Shown here in pieces: positions 26,683 through 35,361 of a DNA stretch of 64,000 nt. This DNA is from an uncultured Blautia sp. (GTDB lineage: Bacteria > Bacillota > Clostridia > Lachnospirales > Lachnospiraceae), in contig NZ_CALFLA010000042.1 of the NCBI RefSeq assembly GCF_937880195.1, positions 79,914 to 143,913 on the forward strand, read 5' to 3'. The position numbers were made by a program, and so were the translations under genes. Within the stretch, counting starts at the first letter, position 1, and every line of letters starts with the position of its first letter. The notes beneath the pieces were generated by a model. The model made no database searches. It had not been told where the DNA came from and was given only the letters and a program-made list of their open reading frames with translations.

Positions 26683-27885
26683 ATGAACAGGATTTATATT
26701 ACGGATACCTCAATCCACTTCCCAAATCTGAATATAGATTTTGATTTTGTACCCCAGTCTGTTTCTGTCCGAGGGTTTGAAATAAGCATTTTTGGCCTTC
26801 TGGTCATTGTAGGAATGCTTTTGGGACTTGGCGTGATGATCGCCATATCAAAAGCCAGAGACGAAAATCCTAATCTTTGTCTGGAAACTGTATTTTTTAG
26901 TCTAGTGGGCGGTGTTTTAGGAGCAAGGCTTCTCTATGTGGGGCTTCACTGGTCTGAGTTTGCCGGAGAATCTGCAAAAAAGATTATGGATTTCAGAACA
27001 GGCGGAATGTATTTTTATGGAGGAATTGCAGGAGCTGTTCTTCTGGGAGCTTTGTTCTGCCGTATCCGCAAGATTTCTTTCGGCAAAATGGCAGATATTA
27101 CCAGCATGGGATTCCTCACTGTGCAGATAATAGCAGTATGGGGAAACTTTTTTAACAGGGAAGCCTTTGGAGAATACACAGACAGCCTGTTCGCTATGCT
27201 GATTCCAAAGGATGTTCTGGACGCTTCCGTTGTCACAGAGCTTATGAGCGCTCATGTTATAAATGACGGAGAGATTTCCTGCATCCAGGTACATCCTCTG
27301 TTTCTTTACAAAAGCCTTTGGTATCTTCTGCTGTTCTTTATTCTTCTTTTCTATACATGGAAGAAGAAATTTGACGGCGAGATCTTTTTACGCTATCTGG
27401 CAGGCTGTTTTCTTGGAGGAGCAGGAATCGAATGGCTGCGTCCAAGACGGTTTGTGATTCCCGGTACAGAAATTCCGGCGCTCTTGCCAGTATATATTCT
27501 TCTTTTTGTTGCTTTTATCACCACTGCCGCAGTACGCAGAAGCCTTAGCAAAAAGAGAGAAGTATATAAAATACGAAGAGAAGAGGAAAGGAAACGGGCA
27601 GCCCTTCTCCATGAAGACGTTCACAGCTTTGAGAATGTGACTGAGGAAATTATGGGAACAGCATCTGAAGCAGCGAATGAAAAATCTGAAGAAAACGAGG
27701 TTTCGGAAGATGCAGAAGAAAATCAAGAGCCTGAAGAGGAAACTGCAGCCGGATATGCTGCAGAAAAAAAAGATCATCCAGAGGAAACTGAAGCGGAGGA
27801 TTCGGAAGTGTCGCAGGAAACTGAACGGAATGATCAGCAGCAGAACGGATCTGCCGGGAAGTCTGAAAATAAGCAGGAAGCTTGA
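26683..27885 (+). CDS. lgt: Prolipoprotein diacylglyceryl transferase with acidic C-terminal tail
   Basis: Transfers diacylglycerol to the lipobox cysteine of prelipoproteins in the membrane. 400 residues, against roughly 260-290 for the core family. The core (about 1-285) has multiple membrane segments, the GGIAGA motif, NFFNREAFGEYT and GIEWLRPRRF near the end. The extra 115 residues are first basic (KREVYKIRREEERKR), then very rich in Glu, and should lie in the cytoplasm. The tail is unlike any enzyme domain I know. RBS AAGGGG; a terminator follows. Confidence 0.93.
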   Translation: MNRIYITDTSIHFPNLNIDFDFVPQSVSVRGFEISIFGLLVIVGMLLGLGVMIAISKARDENPNLCLETVFFSLVGGVLGARLLYVGLHWSEFAGESAKKIMDFRTGGMYFYGGIAGAVLLGALFCRIRKISFGKMADITSMGFLTVQIIAVWGNFFNREAFGEYTDSLFAMLIPKDVLDASVVTELMSAHVINDGEISCIQVHPLFLYKSLWYLLLFFILLFYTWKKKFDGEIFLRYLAGCFLGGAGIEWLRPRRFVIPGTEIPALLPVYILLFVAFITTAAVRRSLSKKREVYKIRREEERKRAALLHEDVHSFENVTEEIMGTASEAANEKSEENEVSEDAEENQEPEEETAAGYAAEKKDHPEETEAEDSEVSQETERNDQQQNGSAGKSENKQEA

Positions 27886-27922
27886 CAGACTGATTGAAAA
27901 ATATCACAGTATATAGAATGAC

Positions 27923-27968
27923 AGAGGGAATTCCAGAAAAAAAGAGCTGGGAGTTCCCTCTTTTTTTT
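27923..27968 (+). terminator. Rho-independent terminator after lgt
   Basis: AGAGGGAATTCCAG pairs with CTGGGAGTTCCCTCT across an A-rich loop, with a small bulge, followed by a run of eight or more T. It insulates the dcw cluster from lgt. Confidence 0.85.
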
Positions 27969-27999
27969 AAAGAGAAAAGAAAAAACCTTTGATTTCCAC

Positions 28000-28028
28000 T
28001 TGTATTTTCAAAGTAAATAGGGTAGAAT
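28000..28028 (+). promoter_or_regulatory. Sigma-A promoter of the mraZ-led dcw cluster
   Basis: TTGTAT (28000-28005), exact 17-base spacer, TAGAAT (28023-28028). It lies just downstream of the lgt terminator and immediately upstream of the MraZ boxes. Confidence 0.75.
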
Positions 28029-28038
28029 GATTGCATAA

Positions 28039-28085
28039 GTGGTAGAAAGTGGTGAATAGTGGTGGCAAATGGAGGACATGTGGCA
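28039..28085 (+). promoter_or_regulatory. MraZ operator: array of GTGGTG-type boxes
   Basis: GTGGTA, GTGGTG, GTGGTG and ATGGAG begin at 28039, 28049, 28059 and 28069, exactly ten bases apart, and a fifth, GTGGCA, begins at 28080. MraZ from other bacteria binds short repeats with this spacing upstream of its own gene; the position just after the promoter fits autorepression. Confidence 0.8.
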
Positions 28086-28150
28086 GACAGATCCATTTGT
28101 ACCGGAAGTGCGAAGGGGAGATTCGTACTTTGCGAGAGTAGGTGAGTTGC

Positions 28151-28582
28151 ATGTTCATGGGAGAATACAACCATACAATTGACGCGAAGGGGCGTATGAT
28201 CATCCCTGCTAAATTCAGAGAGCTTTTGGGAGAAGAGTTTGTTCTGACTAAGGGACTGGATGGTTGTCTTTCTATTTATCCTATGGATGAATGGGAGGCC
28301 TTTGAACAGAAGCTCAGAGCTTTACCACTTACAAATAAAAATGCAAGAACCTTCTCACGATTCTTTGTTGCAGGGGCAACGACCTGTGAACTGGACAAGC
28401 AGGGGAGAATTCTCGTTCCGCCAACGCTTCGGGAATTTGCAGGTCTGGAAAAGGATGTTGTGCTTACCGGAAATCTGAATAAGATTGAGGTCTGGAGCAA
28501 GGAGAAGTGGAGCGAGAACTGTAACTATGATGATATGGACAGTATTGCAGAGAGTATGCAGGATATGGGCATTATCATCTGA
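28151..28582 (+). CDS. mraZ: Transcriptional regulator MraZ
   Basis: DNA-binding regulator of the division and wall cluster; forms a ring of AbrB-like folds. 143 residues from this start. Both copies of the family motif are visible: [17 protein letters not shown] and [17 protein letters not shown]. The start was placed at [11 protein letters not shown], matching the B. subtilis protein; the frame continues three codons upstream to a GTG. AGGTGA precedes the ATG. Probably represses its own operon through the repeat array upstream. Confidence 0.95.
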   Translation: MFMGEYNHTIDAKGRMIIPAKFRELLGEEFVLTKGLDGCLSIYPMDEWEAFEQKLRALPLTNKNARTFSRFFVAGATTCELDKQGRILVPPTLREFAGLEKDVVLTGNLNKIEVWSKEKWSENCNYDDMDSIAESMQDMGIII

Positions 28583-28618
28583 GAGTTTCGCTTATGAAAT
28601 CCAACACAGGAGTCGGAT

Positions 28619-29563
28619 ATGGAATTTAAACACAAATCTGTATTACTGGAAGAAACCATTGAGGGCTTAAGGGTAAAGCCTGACGGTATCTACGTGGATG
28701 GAACTTTAGGAGGCGCGGGACATGCCAGAGCGGTATGTCAGAGACTTTCTGCCAAGGGGAGATTTATTGGCATAGATCAGGACCAAGATGCAATAGTTGC
28801 TGCGAGTGAACGGCTGGCTGCTTATGGAGACAGAGTAACCATCATTCGCAGCAATTATTGTTACATGGCAAATGAACTGAAGAACCTTGGTATCCATCAG
28901 GTGGACGGGATCCTTCTGGATCTGGGCGTCTCATCCTATCAGCTGGATAATGAAGAACGGGGGTTTACCTACAGGGCAGACGCCCCTCTTGACATGCGTA
29001 TGGATCAGAGACAGAGCCGGACGGCAGCAGACATCATCAATGGTTATGAAGAAAAAGAACTGTACCGTATCATCCGTGATTACGGTGAAGATAAATTTGC
29101 AAAGAACATTGCGAAGCATATTGTGGCGGCAAGACAGCAGAAGCCTGTTGAGACAACAGGAGAGCTGACGGAGATTATCCGAAGGGCTATTCCCATGAAA
29201 ATACAGGCGGCAGGAGGACATCCTGCCAAGCGCACCTTCCAGGCAGTCCGCATTGAGCTGAACCGGGAACTGGACGTTCTTCGGGAATCCCTGGACGGTA
29301 TGATCGATATGCTGGGAGACGGAGGAAGAATCTGCGTGATTACCTTCCATTCTCTGGAAGACAGGATCGTTAAGACTATTTTCCGCAAAAACGAAAATCC
29401 CTGTACCTGTCCGCCTGATTTTCCCGTATGCGTATGCGGCAAAAAATCAAAGGGCAGAGTGATCACCAGGAAGCCTATTTTACCGGGAGAAGAGGAATTA
29501 TCCGAAAATTCCCGATCAAAGAGTGCAAAACTGCGTATTTTTGAGCGCAGGATTGAACAGTGA
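28619..29563 (+). CDS. rsmH: 16S rRNA (cytosine-1402-N4)-methyltransferase
   Basis: Methylates C1402 in the decoding centre of 16S rRNA. 314 residues, normal length. SAM-binding [23 protein letters not shown], and the catalytic region [13 protein letters not shown] are intact. RBS AGGAG at 28609-28613. Second gene of the cluster, as in nearly all bacteria with mraZ. Confidence 0.96.
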   Translation: MEFKHKSVLLEETIEGLRVKPDGIYVDGTLGGAGHARAVCQRLSAKGRFIGIDQDQDAIVAASERLAAYGDRVTIIRSNYCYMANELKNLGIHQVDGILLDLGVSSYQLDNEERGFTYRADAPLDMRMDQRQSRTAADIINGYEEKELYRIIRDYGEDKFAKNIAKHIVAARQQKPVETTGELTEIIRRAIPMKIQAAGGHPAKRTFQAVRIELNRELDVLRESLDGMIDMLGDGGRICVITFHSLEDRIVKTIFRKNENPCTCPPDFPVCVCGKKSKGRVITRKPILPGEEELSENSRSKSAKLRIFERRIEQ

Positions 29564-29599
29564 TTCAGTTGATATTGATATAGAAGGTTAGTGGTAATA

Positions 29600-30163
29600 A
29601 TGAACAGGACAAACAGAGCGGTGACGGAAAGAAGAAGGACAAATTCCAGAAGCACCAGCGGAATGTATATAGATGGAAATGCAGTGAGGAAACTGCAGGA
29701 AGTACCGGAAAGAAGGTATTCTTCCTCACAGAATCCCAGGCCGGGGCAGCAGACCCGCAAAAGAGCAGCCGCCCGAAAAACAGAAAACCGGGCCAGGGCA
29801 GTGAGCAGAGAAACCATCCGTAATCGCCAGAAGGCAGCAAATATGGGACGGGGCTTTGTTATTTTTCTGGCAGTGATTTCTGCAGCAGTTTTGTTTGTAT
29901 GTGTGAATTACCTCCAGTTAAGGGCAGAAGTAACCGGAAGAATCAAGAATGTGGCTGTTCTGGAAACTGAGCTCAGCGAGTTGCGGGCAGAGAACGACGC
30001 ATACGAAAGTCAGGTAAATTCCGGTACGGATCTGAACCGTATCAAAAAAATTGCAATTGGGCGTCTGGGAATGAACTACCCCAGAGACGATCAGAAAAAA
30101 ACATACAGTATGTCTAACAACAGCTATGTAAGACAGTATCAGGATGTTCCTGATACTAAATAA
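29600..30163 (+). CDS. ftsL: Septum-formation protein FtsL
   Basis: Small bitopic divisome protein that pairs with DivIC and activates the FtsW-PBP synthase. About 187 residues. A basic, Arg-rich N-terminal cytoplasmic part of roughly 85 residues is followed by one membrane segment (GFVIFLAVISAAVLFVCV) and an extracellular coiled coil (about 115-150, with regular Leu/Val and Glu) ending in GRLGMNYP, the usual FtsL signature. A GTG three codons upstream (29591) is an alternative start. Identification rests on topology, the coiled coil and position between rsmH and the PBP gene. Confidence 0.85.
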   Translation: MNRTNRAVTERRRTNSRSTSGMYIDGNAVRKLQEVPERRYSSSQNPRPGQQTRKRAAARKTENRARAVSRETIRNRQKAANMGRGFVIFLAVISAAVLFVCVNYLQLRAEVTGRIKNVAVLETELSELRAENDAYESQVNSGTDLNRIKKIAIGRLGMNYPRDDQKKTYSMSNNSYVRQYQDVPDTK

Positions 30164-30174
30164 GAGGTGAGAAT

Positions 30175-32430
30175 TTGGCAGAGTACAGGAGGAAAAGACG
30201 CAGAAGACCTCAGCGAAAAATTAATCACAGAATGAGAGGAAAGCTGGCAGGATTGTTTGGAGCAGTGCTGCTGGCTTTAGTTTGTTTGCTGGGAAGAATT
30301 ACCTATATTAACGCTACAAGCGGAGCGAAGTATAAGAAACAGGTTTTAACCCAGGCCCAGCAGAAGTATGCCAGCAGCGTGCTTCCGGCAAGGCGGGGAG
30401 ATATTTACGACAGAAACGGAAATATTCTTGCTACAAGCAATAAGGTATATAAGGTGATCCTTGACTGTAAGACAGTAAACGAGGATGAAGATTATATGGA
30501 GCCTACGATTCGGGCTTTGAAGGAAGTTCTGGGTATTGACGATGAGAAAGTGCGTTCTCTGCTTACAGACAGCAACACCAGTCAGAGCCAGTACCAGATT
30601 CTTTTGAAGCAGCTCTCCATGGACAAAAAGAAGGAATTTGAAGCTTATTGTACTGTGGACGAGGACAGCCCTCTTACAGAAACAGAGAAGAAAGAAAGAG
30701 AAAATATTAAGGGCGTATGGTTTGAAGAGGATTATCTCAGGTCTTATCCCTTTAACAGCCTTGCCTGCGATACCATTGGTTTTACCCTTGCCAGAGATGT
30801 GGCGGATGTTGGAATAGAAAGTTATTACAACAGTACTCTTATGGGTACGGACGGACGCCAGTACGGATATTTTAACAGTGATTCTGACGTAGAGCAGACC
30901 ATTATTCCTCCTGTGGACGGCAAAAATATTGTGACTACCATTGACGTAGGAATCCAACAGATCGTAGAAAAATATGTCAACGGATTTAAGAAAAAAATGG
31001 GCGGAAAAAATATCGGCGTTATTGTGGAGGATCCCAATACGGGAGAAATCCTTGCCATGGACGCAGGGGATCGGTATGATCTGAACGATCCAAGAGATCT
31101 TTCCAGTCTCTATTCCGAGGAAGAAATCAAGGCCATGAACGATGAGGAGACAGTGGAAGCCCTTAATGATATGTGGAATAATTTTTGTGTCACAGACGCT
31201 TTTGAACCAGGATCCGTTATTAAGCCTATTGTAATGGCGGGAGCTTTGGAAAAGGGCGCGATCTCAGAGTCAGATACCTTTGTCTGTGACGGCGGCGAGG
31301 GATACGGAGTAAATAATGAGACATATATCAAGTGTGCGGTATGGCCGGATGCCCATGGAACCGAAAATCTGATGCAGGTAATTGCAAATTCCTGCAACGA
31401 CGGTATGATGGCCATAGCCTCAGCTATGGGGTCGGAAGAGTTTATTAAGGCTCAGAGTCTTTTTAACTTTGGAAGTAGAACCGGAATCGACCTTCCAAAT
31501 GAAGGCTATGGAATTATCCATACGGCAGACACTATGGGGGTGACAGAACTTGCCTGTTCTGCTTTTGGACAGGGAATTACCTGCACCATGATCCAGGAGA
31601 TCAACGCCATGTGTTCTGTGATTAACGGAGGGTATTATTATCAGCCCCACCTTGTTAAGGAAGTAAAGGACAGCAGCGGAAGCACAGTGCGTACTATGGA
31701 TCCTGTTCTTTTGAAGCAGACTATCTCTTCGGAAATTTCCGCTGATATCCGTTCTTATATGGAGGACAGTGTAGTAGAAGGTACCAGCCGTACCTCCAAG
31801 GTTCAGGGCTACAGTTCCGGCGGTAAAACAGGTACAGCAGAAAAGCTCCCGCGGGGAAATGATAAATATCTTGTTTCTTTTATTACCTTTGCCCCGGTGG
31901 AAACTCCCCAGATTGTTCTTTATGTGGTTGTAGACGAACCCAATGCAGAAGATCAGGCGGACAGTAAATTTCCTCAGTATATTGCACAGGGCATTCTTTC
32001 AGAGCTTCTTCCTTATCTGAATATAGAGCCGGATGAGGCAGTGGACGGAGTAGTTCCTGAAACAGAACTGTGGGAAGGTTTTGACGGCGTTTTGGAGGAT
32101 ATTTCAGGCGGAAGCGTGGATGAAGCCGGAAATCTGGTAGACGCAGAAGGAAACCTCATTGACATGGAAGGAAACCGGGTAGATGAGGAAGGATACCTTC
32201 TGAATGAGAACGGAGAACGTAAGGTCAATGATAATGGAGAATATATAAAATCTGAAAATATGGAAACATTTTCAGGAGAAACCCTTCCTGCTTCTGAAAG
32301 CGGAGAGCCGGTGGGAGACGCTGTTTCCAACCCAGATGCGCCGGAGCCGCCAGAGAGCGGCGAGGATCCTGTTACAGGAAACAATATGGAAAGCGACGGA
32401 ATCACCAACGAGGAAGCCGGACTGGAATAA
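30175..32430 (+). CDS. Class B penicillin-binding protein (division transpeptidase, PBP2B/FtsI-like) with repeat tail
   Basis: Crosslinks septal peptidoglycan. 751 residues. One N-terminal membrane segment (about 24-43), a dimerisation domain, and a transpeptidase domain with S347-V-I-K350, the SCN motif and K551-T-G. No PASTA domains. After about residue 620 comes an extracellular tail of some 130 residues in which a seven-residue unit like EGNLVDA recurs, followed by a Pro/Glu/Ser-rich end. The start is TTG at 30175 with AGAGGTGA just upstream; the first ATG would remove the basic N-terminus. Two class B PBP genes lie side by side here. Confidence 0.92.
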   Translation: MAEYRRKRRRRPQRKINHRMRGKLAGLFGAVLLALVCLLGRITYINATSGAKYKKQVLTQAQQKYASSVLPARRGDIYDRNGNILATSNKVYKVILDCKTVNEDEDYMEPTIRALKEVLGIDDEKVRSLLTDSNTSQSQYQILLKQLSMDKKKEFEAYCTVDEDSPLTETEKKERENIKGVWFEEDYLRSYPFNSLACDTIGFTLARDVADVGIESYYNSTLMGTDGRQYGYFNSDSDVEQTIIPPVDGKNIVTTIDVGIQQIVEKYVNGFKKKMGGKNIGVIVEDPNTGEILAMDAGDRYDLNDPRDLSSLYSEEEIKAMNDEETVEALNDMWNNFCVTDAFEPGSVIKPIVMAGALEKGAISESDTFVCDGGEGYGVNNETYIKCAVWPDAHGTENLMQVIANSCNDGMMAIASAMGSEEFIKAQSLFNFGSRTGIDLPNEGYGIIHTADTMGVTELACSAFGQGITCTMIQEINAMCSVINGGYYYQPHLVKEVKDSSGSTVRTMDPVLLKQTISSEISADIRSYMEDSVVEGTSRTSKVQGYSSGGKTGTAEKLPRGNDKYLVSFITFAPVETPQIVLYVVVDEPNAEDQADSKFPQYIAQGILSELLPYLNIEPDEAVDGVVPETELWEGFDGVLEDISGGSVDEAGNLVDAEGNLIDMEGNRVDEEGYLLNENGERKVNDNGEYIKSENMETFSGETLPASESGEPVGDAVSNPDAPEPPESGEDPVTGNNMESDGITNEEAGLE

Positions 32431-32442
32431 CAAAAAAGCATA

Positions 32443-32494
32443 CCTCATGGAGATCGGACATATAGTTTTATGACGATCTCTGTGGGGATTTTTT
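32443..32494 (+). promoter_or_regulatory. Terminator-like hairpin covering the ribosome-binding site of the next PBP gene
   Basis: CCTCATGGAGATCG (32443-32456) pairs, with G-T pairs, to CGATCTCTGTGGGG (32474-32487), followed by ATTTTTT and the ATG at 32495. The 3' arm contains the only G-rich stretch that could serve as ribosome-binding site, so the same structure could both attenuate transcription and hide the start. Confidence 0.6.
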
Positions 32495-34249
32495 ATGAAA
32501 AAAAATAGGACTTTTCACAAGAAAAAGGTGTGGGTGGTCTTTTTTGTGTGCAGCGTTATGCTTCTGGGACTGATGTGCCGTCTGGTATGGCTGATGGGGT
32601 TCCGGTCGGATTATTATTACGAAAAGGCTCAGGATCTTCATGAAAGAGAACGTGATATTAAGGCTGCAAGAGGGAAGATCCTGGATGCAAAGGGAAAGGT
32701 ACTGGCAGACAATAAAACAGTCTGTACAGTTTCTGTGATCCACAGCCAGATCAAGGAGCCGGAAAAAGTGATCCGCCTTCTTGTGTCAGAATTGGGGATA
32801 ACGGAAGCTGAGGCCAGAAAAAAAGTGGAAAAAGTATCTTCTATAGAAAGAATCAGGACAAATGTAGACAAAGAAACTGGAGACGCCATCCGCCGGGCAG
32901 GACTTTTTGGGGTAAAGGTGGACGAGGATTATAAAAGATATTATCCTTTTGGCACTCTGGCTTCTCATGTTCTTGGATTTACCGGAGGAGATAATCAGGG
33001 GATTATTGGACTGGAAGTGGAATATGAAGAAGCCCTGAAAGGAACTCCGGGAAAGATACTTACTACTACAGATGCCAGAGGAGTAGAGATTGATAAAATC
33101 GGAGAAAGCCGTACAGAACCCATAAACGGAAATGATCTCCGCCTTAGTCTGGATATCAGTATTCAGGAGTTTGTCCAGCAGGCGGCTTTAAAGGTAATGG
33201 AGGAAAAACAGGCGGACAGAGTTTCCATTCTTCTTATGAATCCGGGAAACGGAGAGATCTATGCCTGTGTCAATGTGCCGGAATTTGACCTGAATGATCC
33301 TTTTACACTGAATACAGGTACAGATACTTCGGGAATGGATTCGCAGAAGATCCAGGATCTTCTGAACCAGATGTGGAGAAATCCCTGTCTGAACGATACC
33401 TATGAGCCGGGATCTACTTTTAAGATCATCACCATGGCGGCAGGTCTTCAGGAAGGAGTGGTTTCCGTAAACGACAGGTTTTACTGTCCAGGTTATAAGT
33501 TGGTGGATGACAGGCGGATCCACTGTGCCAACAGGAGAGGTCACGGATCCCAGAATTTTGTAGAAGGAGCGCAAAATTCCTGTAATCCGGTTTTTATCGA
33601 GGTGGGGCTTCGCCTGGGGGTGGAAAACTATTATAAATATTTCCAACAGTTTGGCCTTTTTAAAAAAACTGGGATCGATCTTCCGGGAGAAGCCGGGACC
33701 ATTATGCACAAAATGGAAAATATGGGAAACGTGGAACTGGCTACAGTATCTTTTGGCCAGTCATTTCAGATCACGCCCATTCAGCTTGCTGCATCAGTAA
33801 GCGCCCTGATCAATGGAGGAAATCGTGTGACCCCTCATTTCGGCACAGCTGTTTTAAGCGGCAGTGGAAAAACAGTCAGGGAGCTTCTTTATCCGGTGGA
33901 AAAAGGGATCGTTTCTGAAAAAACATCAGAAACAGTAAGAGAAATCCTGGAAAAAGTCGTATCAGAAGGATCGGGAAGAAACGCAGGGATCCCGGGATAT
34001 CGGATCGGCGGAAAAACAGCCACATCCCAGACCCTTCCCAGAAGCGCAAACAGATATATTTCTTCTTTTCTGGGTTTTGCTCCGGCAAACGAGCCCCAGG
34101 TACTTGCCCTGTGTATTATCCATGATCCCAAGGGCGTTTACTATGGAGGCACCATTGCGGCGCCTGTGGTAAGGAGCATTTTTCAAAACGTGCTGCCTTA
34201 TCTGGGAATTGAAAAGCAGAGAGCCATTGCCGAAGGCAATCCGGAATGA
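32495..34249 (+). CDS. Second class B penicillin-binding protein (SpoVD-like, no PASTA domain)
   Basis: 584 residues. One membrane segment (about 12-30), dimerisation region, and transpeptidase domain with S307-T-F-K310, SCN in AQNSCNPVF, and K507-T-A509 where most PBPs have KTG. In many clostridia the second PBP of this cluster is the sporulation protein SpoVD, needed for the spore cortex; that role is likely but not proven here. The last residues RAIAEGNPE are encoded by the start of a dispersed repeat (34224-34277), so the C-terminus was apparently changed by its insertion. Its start lies in a hairpin. Confidence 0.9.
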   Translation: MKKNRTFHKKKVWVVFFVCSVMLLGLMCRLVWLMGFRSDYYYEKAQDLHERERDIKAARGKILDAKGKVLADNKTVCTVSVIHSQIKEPEKVIRLLVSELGITEAEARKKVEKVSSIERIRTNVDKETGDAIRRAGLFGVKVDEDYKRYYPFGTLASHVLGFTGGDNQGIIGLEVEYEEALKGTPGKILTTTDARGVEIDKIGESRTEPINGNDLRLSLDISIQEFVQQAALKVMEEKQADRVSILLMNPGNGEIYACVNVPEFDLNDPFTLNTGTDTSGMDSQKIQDLLNQMWRNPCLNDTYEPGSTFKIITMAAGLQEGVVSVNDRFYCPGYKLVDDRRIHCANRRGHGSQNFVEGAQNSCNPVFIEVGLRLGVENYYKYFQQFGLFKKTGIDLPGEAGTIMHKMENMGNVELATVSFGQSFQITPIQLAASVSALINGGNRVTPHFGTAVLSGSGKTVRELLYPVEKGIVSEKTSETVREILEKVVSEGSGRNAGIPGYRIGGKTATSQTLPRSANRYISSFLGFAPANEPQVLALCIIHDPKGVYYGGTIAAPVVRSIFQNVLPYLGIEKQRAIAEGNPE

Positions 34250-34277
34250 ATTTTGGCTCGTTGCTGTGAACAGTAAC
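34224..34277 (+). repeat. Dispersed repeat, long copy overlapping the end of the PBP gene
   Basis: 54 bases beginning CCATTGCCGAAGGCAAT and ending GCTGTGAACAGTAAC. It matches 42969-43031 with two mismatches, apart from nine extra bases in the other copy and a final C/T difference. The ATTGCC/GGCAAT arms form a hairpin. The first 26 bases are coding. Confidence 0.85.
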
Positions 34278-34309
34278 AGTTTGAAAGAGGAAGAGCTGCC
34301 CTTAGAGGG

Positions 34310-34338
34310 TTGATAAATTCCTGAAAAAGCCTTATACT
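34310..34338 (+). promoter_or_regulatory. Sigma-A promoter of mraY
   Basis: TTGATA (34310-34315), exact 17-base spacer, TATACT (34333-34338), 50 bases before the mraY start. Confidence 0.7.
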
Positions 34339-34388
34339 TAATATGATTGTAAATCATAAAAAACGAAAGAATGATAAGAGGTGTGAGG

Positions 34389-35345
34389 ATGAATTATCAA
34401 GCTATAATTCCAGTTTTGGTTTCTTTTGCCATCAGTTTAGTTCTGGGACCAGTGATTATTCCGTTTCTGAGGAAACTGAAGATGGGACAGACAGAGCGCG
34501 TAGAAGGCGTGCAGTCTCATTTGAAAAAGGCGGGAACTCCGACTATGGGAGGCATTATTTTTTTGATCGCCGCAGCAGTAACGTCGCTTTTTTACGTGAA
34601 AGACTATCCGAAGATCATCCCGATTCTGTTTCTGACTCTTGGATTTGGTATTATCGGATTCCTGGATGATTATCTGAAGGTTGTACTGAAACGCTCCGAT
34701 GGCCTTCTTCCCTGGCAGAAATTTCTTCTCCAGGTTGTAGTTACAGGTGTTTTTGCGTTTTATATTCTGAATTATACAGATATCTCCCTGACAATGCAGA
34801 TTCCTTTCTGGCCGGGACATTATCTGAACGTAGGCATTCTGGCGGTTCCTCTTTTATTTATTGCTGTGATCGGGACTGTTAATGGCGTAAACTTCACAGA
34901 CGGTCTGGACGGTCTTGCCTCCAGCGTTACTTTGATCGTGGCTGTATTTTTTACTGTTGTGTCAATGGGAACAAAGGCAGGGATCGAGCCTATTACCTGT
35001 GCGGTTGTAGGCGGTCTTATGGGATTTCTTCTGTTTAACGTATATCCGGCCAAGGTGTTTATGGGAGATACAGGCTCTCTTGCTTTAGGAGGATTTGTGG
35101 CAGGCGTTGCCTATGTGCTTCAGATGCCGCTGTTTATTCTTCTGGTTGGTCTTATCTACCTTGTAGAAGTGCTTTCTGTAATCATCCAGGTAACATATTT
35201 TAAGGCAACTCACGGTAAGAGAATCTTCAAGATGGCGCCTATCCATCATCATTTTGAGCTTTGCGGATGGTCAGAGACAAGGGTTGTGGCAGTATTTTCC
35301 ATAGTGACAGCCATTATGTGCCTGATCGCATTTCTGGCGCTTTGA
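34389..35345 (+). CDS. mraY: Phospho-N-acetylmuramoyl-pentapeptide transferase
   Basis: Makes lipid I by joining the UDP-MurNAc-pentapeptide to undecaprenyl phosphate in the membrane. 318 residues, about ten membrane segments. Catalytic acidic motif GFLDDYLKV, NGVNFTDGLDGLASS and the cytoplasmic IHHHFELCGW loop are present. The frame begins six codons upstream, but AGAGGTG lies six bases before this ATG and MNYQAIIPVL fits. Own promoter directly upstream. Confidence 0.96.
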   Translation: MNYQAIIPVLVSFAISLVLGPVIIPFLRKLKMGQTERVEGVQSHLKKAGTPTMGGIIFLIAAAVTSLFYVKDYPKIIPILFLTLGFGIIGFLDDYLKVVLKRSDGLLPWQKFLLQVVVTGVFAFYILNYTDISLTMQIPFWPGHYLNVGILAVPLLFIAVIGTVNGVNFTDGLDGLASSVTLIVAVFFTVVSMGTKAGIEPITCAVVGGLMGFLLFNVYPAKVFMGDTGSLALGGFVAGVAYVLQMPLFILLVGLIYLVEVLSVIIQVTYFKATHGKRIFKMAPIHHHFELCGWSETRVVAVFSIVTAIMCLIAFLAL

Positions 35346-35361
35346 TAAGGAGGAAAAGGCA

